DNA of 64,000 bases from Mycolicibacterium cosmeticum (GTDB taxonomy: Bacteria; Actinomycetota; Actinomycetes; Mycobacteriales; Mycobacteriaceae), in assembly GCF_000613185.1 (NCBI RefSeq), contig NZ_CCBB010000003.1:1302001-1366000 (forward strand), read 5' to 3'. Numbering within the stretch: position 1 is the stretch's first letter; each line of letters opens with the position of its first letter. Below the pieces are notes generated by a model, which saw only the letters and a program-made list of their open reading frames with translations, was not told where the DNA came from and did no database searches. The translations under genes and the position numbers were made by a program. Shown piece after piece: positions 26,147 to 33,441 of this stretch.

Positions 26147-26995
26147 ATGCGAGTTGCGGTTCTTGGTACGGGCGCCATGGGCGCGGGCATGGCGCAGTCC
26201 CTGCTGCGCGAGGGTATCGACGTCGTGGTGTGGAACCGCACGCCGGAGCGGGCTCAGCGATTGGCCGACGCGGGTGCAGAGGTGGCCTCCGATCCCGCGG
26301 CGGCCGTCACGGGCGCAGACGTCGTCGTTGCCATCCTGTTCGATGCGGCGGCAACGCTGGACGTGATGACGAGCGTGCTGCCTGCGATGGCGGATGACGC
26401 CGTCTTCGTCCAATGCGCGACCGTAGGCATCGAGGGCGCGGCCCAGGCGGCGGCCGTCGCCGCTGAACACGGTGTCGCCTTCCTGGACTGCCCGGTGTTG
26501 GGCACCAAAGCGCCCGCGGAGCAGGGAAAGCTGGTGATGCTGGCCTCTGGCGATCGCAGCTTGCTCCAGCGGGTGCAGCCGGCGTTCGACGCCATGGGAA
26601 CCAAGACGGTGTGGGCGGGCGACGAGCCGGGAAACGGTTCGCGGCTCAAGCTGGCGTGTAACGCGTGGATTGCCACGCTGGCCGCGGCCATCGGGCAGTC
26701 GTTCGCTTTGGCGAAGAGCCTTGGCGTCGACCAACAGCTGATCTTGGACGCATTCGACGGATCCGCCGCGGGTTCGCCATACCTGCAGGCCAAGGGCAAA
26801 GCAATCCTCGACTCCTCCTTTGCACCACAATTCAGCGTCGACGGCGTCCGCAAGGACACCGGATTGATCCGCGACGCGATAGTCGCTTCGGGACTGTCGA
26901 CCGTCTTGGTCGATGGGGTTCGGGCGGCCTTCGACGCCGCGAGCGAGGCCGGTCACGGCGACGAGGACATGGCCGCGGTCTACTTCGGGTTCTGA
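26147..26995 (+). CDS. NAD(P)-dependent beta-hydroxyacid dehydrogenase (3-HIBADH family)
   Basis: 282 aa from MRVAVLG; ATG 26138 would add three residues. The Rossmann motif is GTGAMGAGMA. The family signature DCPVLGTKAPAEQGKL stands for the usual substrate loop, and the catalytic Lys lies in SRLKLACNAWI. Members oxidise 3-hydroxy acids or reduce aldehydes and imines (3-hydroxyisobutyrate, tartronate semialdehyde, glyoxylate). Substrate choice cannot be settled here. The gene stands alone between an ANTAR gene and a secreted protein. Confidence 0.85.
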   Translation: MRVAVLGTGAMGAGMAQSLLREGIDVVVWNRTPERAQRLADAGAEVASDPAAAVTGADVVVAILFDAAATLDVMTSVLPAMADDAVFVQCATVGIEGAAQAAAVAAEHGVAFLDCPVLGTKAPAEQGKLVMLASGDRSLLQRVQPAFDAMGTKTVWAGDEPGNGSRLKLACNAWIATLAAAIGQSFALAKSLGVDQQLILDAFDGSAAGSPYLQAKGKAILDSSFAPQFSVDGVRKDTGLIRDAIVASGLSTVLVDGVRAAFDAASEAGHGDEDMAAVYFGF

Positions 26996-27020
26996 CCGGT
27001 ACGTCGATCCCGCGTGTAGC

Positions 27021-27341
27021 TCAATAAAGGCCGGGAACGGGCGACGGCTCGCCCTCCATGATCCGCCATCCCACCTCTACCTGCCCGTCGGTCGAACCGG
27101 TGTGACCGGCGAAACCGTAGTACCAGGTGTGGCAGACGTTCATGTCCCACTTGACGTTCGGTTCCATACCCGAGCCTCCGACAGGCAGTGGCTGTCCGGG
27201 GCACCACACCTGGCTGCACATGCTCAGCGCGTTGCACCTGGCTTCGGCGGTGCCGGGCGTCAACGCAACGCCGGTGAGAGCGAGGCCACCGGCGATCACG
27301 GCGCCTGCGAGGACACGGGTACGCATCTGGTGAGTGGTCAT
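27021..27341 (-). CDS. Small secreted Cys/Trp-rich protein
   Basis: 106 aa; the ATG has GGAAGGA 6 nt upstream. A signal peptide (RVLAGAVIAGGLALTGVALT) ends near AEA-RC. The mature part has four cysteines and Trp-rich segments (SMCSQVWCPGQPLP, WDMNVCHTWYYGF), a pattern common to small exported proteins of mycobacteria with no known function. Two disulphides are likely. Confidence 0.75.
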   Translation of the reverse strand: MTTHQMRTRVLAGAVIAGGLALTGVALTPGTAEARCNALSMCSQVWCPGQPLPVGGSGMEPNVKWDMNVCHTWYYGFAGHTGSTDGQVEVGWRIMEGEPSPVPGLY

Positions 27342-27562
27342 GTGGGTCCTTCCTTGTGCCGCACCACACAGTGTGGCGTCGTTGAGACAAGCTGACCCGA
27401 CCCGCTCGGCTACCGATCCCAAAAATAGCTGGCCAAATGCCGAACCGCCCTGCTTTTCGACGGCCTCGCGGCGCTCACCAACGCTCTTGCCGGGCCTGCG
27501 CTGAGCCCAGGGTCACAAATGGGTAACCTCGACCCGAGAGTCGATGGATCAGGGGGAACTCC

Positions 27563-28618
27563 ATGAGCCTCGTACTGGGCCTTTCGGTGACGACGAGGGA
27601 TGTTCGCGGTGAGCTGGTTGACGGTGCCACCGGCCAGGGCGAGCACCTCGACCGCATCGTGCTCGACGCCGCCGACGTCGAGGACTACCTGGCCACCCTG
27701 CCCGCCGACGAAGACCTGCACGCCGTCGGACTGACCTGGACACCCGACGCCGAGTCGGCCGCGATCAAGGTTCGTGAGGCCCTCGACGTCTACGGCGGGG
27801 GAGCGCGCGTGGTCGCCGTCCGCGAGGTCGAGGCCACCGAAGCGCTGGCGCGCGGCATTGCCGAGATGACGGGCCACGACTTCCTGGTCGTCTGCATCGT
27901 CGAGCCGGACTCCGCGATGGTCGCGACGGTGGACGGATTCAGCGTGGCGGTCGAACAGATCGAGCGGATGGACGCCGCGACCCTGATCGACCGGGTGTGC
28001 GCCGTGGTGCGCAGCGCCCGCCCCAGCCCCGACGTCGTGTTCGTCCTGGGCTCCGAGGATGCCGACGAGCTCGTTGAGGCCCTGCAGCAGGAGACGGACC
28101 GGCCGGTGGTCACCGCCACCGAGGCCGACTTCGCGCTGACCCGGGGCGCCGCGCTGGCCTCGGCCTATGCCGCGAGCCTGCCTCAGGCGCAGCCGCGCGC
28201 GCCGCGGTTCACACCGGTACGGCTGCTGGCCTCGGCGTTGGGCGTCGCAAGCGTGGCGTTCGTGGTGGCGGTGTCGGTCGTCATCGGATCACAAGGGTTG
28301 CCGGAGCGCAGCGAGCGCACGACCGAGCCCGTCGCCGCGTCGGCGCCGATCGCCCGTCCGGCACCGCCACCGCCGAATGTCGAGACCGTCCGCGCGCTGG
28401 CACGCAAACCGTTTGCGTTGATGAATGTGCCTGCTCCGCAAGCACCTCCACCGGCGTCGGCACCCGCACCCGCCGCGCCGCCCGCACCCGAGCCCGCCGC
28501 GCCGGCCAACGTGTCACCGGCCCCGCCGGTCTATGTTCCGCCGGCGGCCCCGCCGCCCCAGCCGCGGCTGCGTGACCGGATCTTGGACAAGATCCCGATC
28601 ATCGGCCGGTTCCGCTGA
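27563..28618 (+). CDS. Mycobacterial membrane protein with DUF7159-like domain and Pro-rich tail
   Basis: 351 aa. Residues 1-200 form an ASKHA-like alpha/beta domain (LVLGLSVTTRDVRGELVDG, FVLGSEDADELVEAL) found in Mycobacteriaceae; the DUF7159 name is recalled, not checked. A membrane helix follows (VRLLASALGVASVAFVVAVS), then an about 100-residue Ala/Pro-rich linker ending in RDRILDKIPIIGRF, a possible amphipathic helix. The tail would lie in the periplasm. The function is unknown; it may respond to cell-wall state like other proteins with cytosolic ASKHA folds. Confidence 0.72.
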   Translation: MSLVLGLSVTTRDVRGELVDGATGQGEHLDRIVLDAADVEDYLATLPADEDLHAVGLTWTPDAESAAIKVREALDVYGGGARVVAVREVEATEALARGIAEMTGHDFLVVCIVEPDSAMVATVDGFSVAVEQIERMDAATLIDRVCAVVRSARPSPDVVFVLGSEDADELVEALQQETDRPVVTATEADFALTRGAALASAYAASLPQAQPRAPRFTPVRLLASALGVASVAFVVAVSVVIGSQGLPERSERTTEPVAASAPIARPAPPPPNVETVRALARKPFALMNVPAPQAPPPASAPAPAAPPAPEPAAPANVSPAPPVYVPPAAPPPQPRLRDRILDKIPIIGRFR

Positions 28619-28621
28619 CAC

Positions 28622-29359
28622 TCAGCGGTGCGTCAGTCCGCCATCCACGGGGTATTGGCTGGCGGTCACATAGCTCGCGTCGTCGGAGAGCAGGAACAGC
28701 GCCACCGCCGCGGCCTCGTCGGCGCTGCCGACCCTGCCCAGCGGAACCCGGCTGACCACGCCGGCCTCGAACGTCGAACGGGTCGTGTCGTCCATGAAGC
28801 TGCGAAAGTCCGTGCTGATCGCGCCCGGCACCAGCGTGTTGACCCGGATGCCGCGCGGCGCCAACTCGGCGGCCCAACTCCGTGCCGCGGCGATCAGGGC
28901 CGCCTTGGTGGCGGCGTAGACCGCGGTGCGCGGTGCGCCCTCGTAGGTAGAGGTTGACGACGTGACCACTACGGAGGCTCCCTCGGCCAAGTGGTCGGAC
29001 ACGGCGCCCAATTGCAGCAGGGGACCGCGGACATTGGTTGCCATCATGGCGTCGAAGAGCTCGGCGTCGGTGTCGGCGATAGGGGCGATATCGGCGTACC
29101 CGGCGTTGAGCCACAGTCCGTCGATGCCGCGGCCGGCGTTGGCTTGCGCGAGCGCGCTTCCGGCCTCCGGCGTGGAAGCGTCGTTGAGAATGACGGTCGC
29201 GGAACCGATTTCACTCTGCGCTTGAGCGATTCGTGCCGGGTTGGTGCCGGTGAGCAGCAGATCGGCGCCCTCGTCGGCCAGGCGGCGGGCGCCGGCCAAA
29301 CCGATGCCGCTGGTCGCGCCGGTGATCACGATGCGCTTTCCGTGGAATCGAGGTGTCAT
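28622..29359 (-). CDS. SDR-family oxidoreductase under MerR control
   Basis: 245 aa. Classical SDR motifs: TGATSGIG, LNAGYAD, a catalytic Ser in VVTSSTST, YAATK for Tyr/Lys and DGGLTH at the end. It is divergent from a merR gene with only 56 bp between starts, and the shared dyad forms a MerR-type promoter with a 19-bp spacer. The ATG lies 8 nt past the -10 element, so the mRNA is probably leaderless. The enzyme likely handles a reactive carbonyl or a compound sensed by the regulator. It converges with the DUF7159-like gene (3 nt apart). Confidence 0.9.
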   Translation of the reverse strand: MTPRFHGKRIVITGATSGIGLAGARRLADEGADLLLTGTNPARIAQAQSEIGSATVILNDASTPEAGSALAQANAGRGIDGLWLNAGYADIAPIADTDAELFDAMMATNVRGPLLQLGAVSDHLAEGASVVVTSSTSTYEGAPRTAVYAATKAALIAAARSWAAELAPRGIRVNTLVPGAISTDFRSFMDDTTRSTFEAGVVSRVPLGRVGSADEAAAVALFLLSDDASYVTASQYPVDGGLTHR

Positions 29360-29366
29360 GTCGCCG

Positions 29367-29397
29367 ACGCTACGACCTAGAGTTGACTCTAGGTCAA
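29367..29397 (-). promoter_or_regulatory. MerR-type promoter/operator of the SDR gene
   Basis: On the minus strand TTGACC (-35) and TAGCGT (-10) are 19 bp apart. A perfect dyad (29374-29395, half-sites GACCTAGAGT and ACTCTAGGTC around TG) fills the spacer. The overlong 19-bp spacer is the hallmark of promoters that MerR proteins untwist to activate. Confidence 0.8.
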
Positions 29398-29415
29398 GTG
29401 CTGGAGGTGAGACGG

Positions 29416-29823
29416 ATGACCGGCTACACCATCGGCGAGGTCGCCGAGGCGATCGGGCTCAGCGTGCACGCATTGCGGTTCTACGAGCGTGAAGGTCTGC
29501 TCATCGAGCCGGTGGAACGCACCACGAGCGGACGGCGCCGGTACAGCCAGACGAACGTCGACTGGCTACGCATCTGCACGCGGCTGCGCGAATCGCAGAT
29601 GCCACTCGCCGACCTGAAACGATTCGCCGCCTTGGTGCGCAAGGGGCCGGGCAACGAGTCCGAACGCCTGGCCCTGCTCGATGCGCATCGCGCCCGGGTC
29701 GACGCCCAGATGCAGGCGTTGGAGCAGGCGCGCGACATCATCACGTGGAAGACCCAGATCTACGAAACAAAGCTGCGCGACGGCGACGCCGAAGGCCTGT
29801 GGGATCCGACGGCCGCGTCGTAG
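29416..29823 (+). CDS. MerR-family transcriptional regulator
   Basis: 135 aa, start preceded by GGAGGTGAGAC. The N-terminal MerR helix-turn-helix is clear: YTIGEVAEAIGLSVHALRFY followed by EREGLL and TTSGRRRYSQTNVDWL. A long dimerisation helix follows (ESERLALLDAHRARVDAQMQ and on) and a short tail with no cysteine, so it is not a metal sensor of the MerR/CueR kind; it looks closer to the group that senses organic or oxidative signals. It should activate the divergent SDR gene through the 19-bp-spacer promoter and repress itself from the same dyad. Confidence 0.88.
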   Translation: MTGYTIGEVAEAIGLSVHALRFYEREGLLIEPVERTTSGRRRYSQTNVDWLRICTRLRESQMPLADLKRFAALVRKGPGNESERLALLDAHRARVDAQMQALEQARDIITWKTQIYETKLRDGDAEGLWDPTAAS

Positions 29824-29940
29824 CAATCAGACCTTGGGCAGCCAGCAAGACCGTGCCGGTCGCTTTCCTCGAAACACGCGATGGTCGACATCATCAGACT
29901 TCGACGGGTTGGCCGGCACAGGATTTCGTGGGTAGCGACC

Positions 29941-30444
29941 CTAGCCATTCGTCACGCGTTCGAAGATGATCTCGATGGACGTGCCGTCGGGGCGGGTGAA
30001 GTGTTCGGTCATGCGATCACCGTCGACAGTGATGCGCAGCTCCTTTGTCGTTCGCACGTTTCCAACCCAATTGGGGAACGTCGCGCCTTCCACTCGGTTG
30101 CCACTGAATTCGCCGTTCTCGTCGACGGTATACGTGCCGAACATACCGATGCTGCCCGCCATGGCGGCCCGATTCTCGGCATCGGTGCCTTCGCCTCGCG
30201 CGTTGGAAGCGAAAGGGGCCACCGTGGAGTCGGTGAGGACCTCGACGTAGTGCATTTCCGGAGTGAACGTGAGTAATCCGCTCGGCCGGTCGCCGTACGC
30301 CGGAACGGAGTTCCCATCTCGCTCGATCGACGCCGAGACCATTCGCCACGTTCCGACCACTTGATTCGGCGGTGCGGAGGGAACTGAGCAGCTCGACAAC
30401 ATGATTGCCGACCACACCGCGAGGGCGGCGCAGCGCGCGATCAT
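29941..30444 (-). CDS. Lipocalin-like lipoprotein
   Basis: 167 aa. A lipoprotein signal (LAVWSAIMLSSC, lipobox Cys about residue 19) is followed by VVGTWRMVSASIERDGNSV, PSGLLTFTPEMHYVEVL and, later, AGSIGMFGTYTVDENGEFSG. This order of strands matches the lipocalin-like domain (Lipocalin_5 group) of actinobacterial proteins. Such small barrels bind hydrophobic ligands; the ligand is not known. No operon partner is evident. Confidence 0.78.
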   Translation of the reverse strand: MIARCAALAVWSAIMLSSCSVPSAPPNQVVGTWRMVSASIERDGNSVPAYGDRPSGLLTFTPEMHYVEVLTDSTVAPFASNARGEGTDAENRAAMAGSIGMFGTYTVDENGEFSGNRVEGATFPNWVGNVRTTKELRITVDGDRMTEHFTRPDGTSIEIIFERVTNG

Positions 30445-30610
30445 GGAGGTTCTGCTTCCCGGGCTTTCGGTCGTGCCGTTGGTGACAAGATGCGTTCCAC
30501 CGTCCGATCACTCAACAGAAGTCGGACCGTGAGCAATCAGCCGATCACGCTGGCCCCCAACGTCTTCCGTCAGCAGCGTAGGGCGCTCGGAGACTTCGCG
30601 GACGCGGTGA

Positions 30611-30976
30611 TTACTGCATCGGTCGTGTCGGCTGCAAAATCGTGGCAGCCAGAGCTTCCGTGCGCAGATTCTCGAATCGCCGGTAGTCCGGGTCGTTGAT
30701 CATCTGGACGAAGTGTTTTCGGCTCGGATAGCTCACCACGACCACCATGTCCCAGTCCGGTCCGCCGGTGGTGACCACCGGGGGATCGCCGACGCCCGCG
30801 TAGACGATCGTGACGCCGTAGCGTTCTCCGACGCCGGTGCTGTTGAACTGCTGTATGTACTGCATGTACTTGTCAGCGCCGCCGGGGACGAAGCGCAGGA
30901 GATTCAACATCACCACCGGACCGTCGGGGTCGGCGGCGACGAAGCGCTCCAGCGTTGCCGGCTCGAGTGTTGTCAT
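30611..30976 (-). CDS. DUF1330-family protein
   Basis: 121 aa. The dimeric alpha/beta-barrel (ferredoxin-like) pattern of DUF1330 is seen in GPVVMLNLLRFVPGGADKYM, VTIVYAG and DWDMVVVVSYPSRKHFVQMI with the typical ending DPDYRRFENLRTEAL. Function of the family is unknown. It diverges from the tetR gene with about 70 bp between starts, so the TetR protein probably controls it. The shared region holds TGCTA and TAGCA half-sites 16 bp apart, a weak candidate operator. Confidence 0.82.
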   Translation of the reverse strand: MTTLEPATLERFVAADPDGPVVMLNLLRFVPGGADKYMQYIQQFNSTGVGERYGVTIVYAGVGDPPVVTTGGPDWDMVVVVSYPSRKHFVQMINDPDYRRFENLRTEALAATILQPTRPMQ

Positions 30977-31049
30977 GAACGGCTCCCTACTTACTTGCTA
31001 TACAACACGCAACTCTAGCAGCGATATGGATGTACCGAGAGGTGGAAAC

Positions 31050-31679
31050 ATGGCCGGCATGGCTGAAGCGATGCATGTGCGGCGCACGCAGGCGCAACGA
31101 CGTGCCACCACCCGGCAACGTGTTCTCGATGCGGCAACGGGCCTGGTCGCGACGCAGGGAGTTCGCGCAGTGTCACTCGCAGCGGTCGGCGAGGCCGCCG
31201 GTTACAGCCGCGGCATCGTCAACCATCACTTCGGCACCAAGGTCGGCTTGCTGAAAGCGCTGATCGAGCACGTCGCGCAGTTCGAGGCACCCGCTGACGC
31301 GCCCACCGGACTGGGTCGGCTACTGCAGTTCGTGCAGGCATACCTGGGGGGAATGCGAGAGCGCTCGCCCCGCTCCGAGGCCTTTCTACTGCTATGGGCC
31401 GAATCGGCGGGCATGGAGCCTTCTTTGGCGCCGTTGTTCGCGGAACGCGACGCGTGGTTCCAGGGTGCGCTGGCACAACAGATCAGGGAGGGCGTGCTCG
31501 ATGGTTCGATTCGCGGTGACGTACATCCGGAGGTGGCCGCGCTGGCAATCATCGGCCAGCTGCGCGGCACCGCGATGCTGGCCTTTGCCTCCGCTCGGGA
31601 TGTTCCGGCCTCCGAACTCACCGCCGAGGTGGTCCGATTGGTCGAGCATGGTCTCGGCCGTATCCCATCACAGCGCTGA
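31050..31679 (+). CDS. TetR/AcrR-family transcriptional regulator
   Basis: 209 aa. The start is chosen because GAGAGGTGG lies 5 nt upstream; ATG 31026 would add eight residues. The DNA-binding part is standard: RQRVLDAATGLVATQGVRAV, AAVGEAAGYSRGIVNHHFGT, KVGLLKALIEHV. The ligand domain is helical with FLLLWAESAGMEPSLAPLFA. It is divergent from the DUF1330 gene and 99 bp upstream of dhmA in the same direction, so either or both could be targets. Confidence 0.87.
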   Translation: MAGMAEAMHVRRTQAQRRATTRQRVLDAATGLVATQGVRAVSLAAVGEAAGYSRGIVNHHFGTKVGLLKALIEHVAQFEAPADAPTGLGRLLQFVQAYLGGMRERSPRSEAFLLLWAESAGMEPSLAPLFAERDAWFQGALAQQIREGVLDGSIRGDVHPEVAALAIIGQLRGTAMLAFASARDVPASELTAEVVRLVEHGLGRIPSQR

Positions 31680-31778
31680 TGCCGACATGGCATGTCGGTC
31701 GCATTGGGAAGGACCAGGCCGATGACGATGTCCGGCAAGTCGCTACCGGGACAGTAGTAGGCGTTGTACCTTCGGCCC

Positions 31779-32687
31779 GTGGAGATCCTGCGTACCCCAG
31801 ACGACCGCTTCACCGATCTGCCGGGCTACGACTTCGAGCCGCACTACGTCGAGGTCACCGGTGCCGACGACACCCCGGTACGCATGCACTACGTCGACGA
31901 AGGCTCGCCCGACGGGCCGGTCGTTCTGCTGCTGCACGGCGAGCCCAGCTGGTGTTATCTCTACCGGCACATGGTGCCGGTCCTGGTGGATGCCGGGCTA
32001 CGCGCCGTCGCCATCGACCTGGTGGGCTTCGGTCGCAGCGACAAGCCATCACGGCGTACCGATTACACGTACCAGGCGCACGTGGACTGGGTGCGGGCCG
32101 CCATCGACGGGATCGGCCTCGCCGATATCACCCTGGTGTGTCAGGACTGGGGCGGGCTGATCGGGCTGCGTCTCGTCGGGGAAGAGCCCGATCGGTTCAG
32201 CCGCGTGGTGGCCGCCAATACGTTCCTGCCGACCGGCGATCGACCGCCGGGTAAGGCGTTCCTGGCCTGGCAGCAGTTCAGCCAGCAGACGCCGGTGTTC
32301 GATGCCGGCGCCATCGTCAACGGCGGCTGCACCTCCGCCTTGTCCGAGGACGTCATCGCCGCCTACAACGCACCGTTTCCTGACGAGTCGTTCAAGGAAG
32401 GCGCCCGCCAGTTCCCCACGCTGGTGCCGACCAGCCCGGACGACCCCGCCACCCCGGCCAACCGGGCGGCCTGGGAATCGTTGGGGCGCTTCGAGAAGCC
32501 CTTCCTGTGCGCGTTCTCCGACTCCGACCCGATAACCCGCGGCGGTGATCGGGTGCTCGCAGCGCACGTTCCCGGCGCTCGCGACCACGAACCCGTCACC
32601 ATCAACGATGCCGGACACTTCCTGCAGGAAGACAAGGGCGCCGAGCTCGCCGCGGTCGTGGTGGGCTTCATCGAACGCACAACGTGA
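31779..32687 (+). CDS. dhmA: Haloalkane dehalogenase DhmA
   Basis: 302 aa from GTG (MEILRTPDDRF). It closely follows the M. tuberculosis Rv2296 sequence as I remember it, including length and N-terminus. An alpha/beta-hydrolase: HGEPSWCYLYR holds the oxyanion and halide-stabilising region, D123 in CQDWGGLIGL is the nucleophile with W124 for halide binding, D250 (FSDSDPIT) is the probable acid and H280 (DAGHFLQED) the base. The enzyme hydrolyses carbon-halogen bonds, giving an alcohol and halide. It may belong to the adjacent TetR regulon. The natural substrate is unknown. Confidence 0.9.
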   Translation: MEILRTPDDRFTDLPGYDFEPHYVEVTGADDTPVRMHYVDEGSPDGPVVLLLHGEPSWCYLYRHMVPVLVDAGLRAVAIDLVGFGRSDKPSRRTDYTYQAHVDWVRAAIDGIGLADITLVCQDWGGLIGLRLVGEEPDRFSRVVAANTFLPTGDRPPGKAFLAWQQFSQQTPVFDAGAIVNGGCTSALSEDVIAAYNAPFPDESFKEGARQFPTLVPTSPDDPATPANRAAWESLGRFEKPFLCAFSDSDPITRGGDRVLAAHVPGARDHEPVTINDAGHFLQEDKGAELAAVVVGFIERTT

Positions 32688-32813
32688 CCGCCGGGGCCAG
32701 CATGGGTTCAGCGATTTGCCAGGTGGCAGTGGCCTTTTCGTGATCGCAGGGCACACTTGCACCGAACCCTGACCGGGCACATAGCTTGTCCTTAAGGTCG
32801 GTAGCGAGACTAA

Positions 32814-32849
32814 CTTTCAGACGTCCCTCGACGGCGTCGAGTCTGAAAG
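32814..32849 (+). promoter_or_regulatory. Long stem-loop in the 5' leader of the W/P-rich secreted protein gene
   Basis: CTTTCAGA pairs with TCTGAAAG and, inside, CTCGAC with GTCGAG around a GGC loop. The 3' arm contains the AAAGG that precedes the ATG at 32862 by 11 nt, so folding could hide the ribosome-binding site, or the hairpin could stabilise the mRNA. Confidence 0.6.
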
Positions 32850-32861
32850 GAACCCTCCGAC

Positions 32862-33191
32862 ATGAGATTTGCGAAAGTCGTTTCTGCAGTAGGGATTACT
32901 GGAGCGCTCGCGATGGGCGTCGGCGCCGGTGTCGCCAACGCCGACCCGTACTGGGGGCCGCGCGAACCGCACGGTCCCGGCTGGAACCGAGGACCCGGAC
33001 CCGCGGACTGGCATCACCCCGAGTGGGTCGGCTGGAACGACGGATACCCGGCGCCGGGCTGGCGGCCACCGGAGGGTTGGGAACCGCCCGTGGACTGGAA
33101 CAACCCGGGTGGTTGGGCTCCGCCGGCTGATTTCCACATGCGCTGCGGCGGTCCGCTGTGGAATCTGTTCCACCCGATCCCGTGCTGGTGA
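32862..33191 (+). CDS. Small secreted Trp/Pro/Gly-rich protein
   Basis: 109 aa. A signal peptide (KVVSAVGITGALAMGVGAGV) is cleaved near ANA-DP. The mature part is low in complexity, with about 15 Trp in motifs such as YWGPREP, GWNRGPGPADWHHPEW and EGWEPPVDWNNPGGW, then a two-Cys end (MRCGGPLWNLFHPIPCW) that can close a loop. Similar exported proteins occur in mycobacteria with no known role; cell-wall or polysaccharide contact is possible. Confidence 0.75.
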   Translation: MRFAKVVSAVGITGALAMGVGAGVANADPYWGPREPHGPGWNRGPGPADWHHPEWVGWNDGYPAPGWRPPEGWEPPVDWNNPGGWAPPADFHMRCGGPLWNLFHPIPCW

Positions 33192-33334
33192 CCCCTCAGA
33201 CCTGCTCCCTGTTCTGCCGCTCGCCGTCCGGCGGGCGGCAGAACGCGGGCGCTTGTGCTGTGGACGCACTCGACATCAGTCTGTCCGGGGCCGATCTGAT
33301 GAACGCGTTCACGCGTCGAGTCGCGCACCAATTC

Positions 33335-33368
33335 CAGAAAGCGATATCACATGCGATATCGCTTTCTG
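33335..33368. terminator. Strong inverted repeat between convergent genes
   Basis: CAGAAAGCGATATC and GATATCGCTTTCTG form a perfect 14-bp stem with a 6-nt loop in the 250-bp gap between the secreted protein gene and the stop of prfC. GCGATATC also occurs as a direct repeat 12 bp apart. A bidirectional terminator is the simplest reading; no T-tract follows. Confidence 0.6.
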
Positions 33369-33441
33369 AACACGAATACCTGCCCCTTGCGGTAGCCGGT
33401 GAGGCCGGTGCGGCTGCAGCGTCCCGAGCCACAGACCCGGC

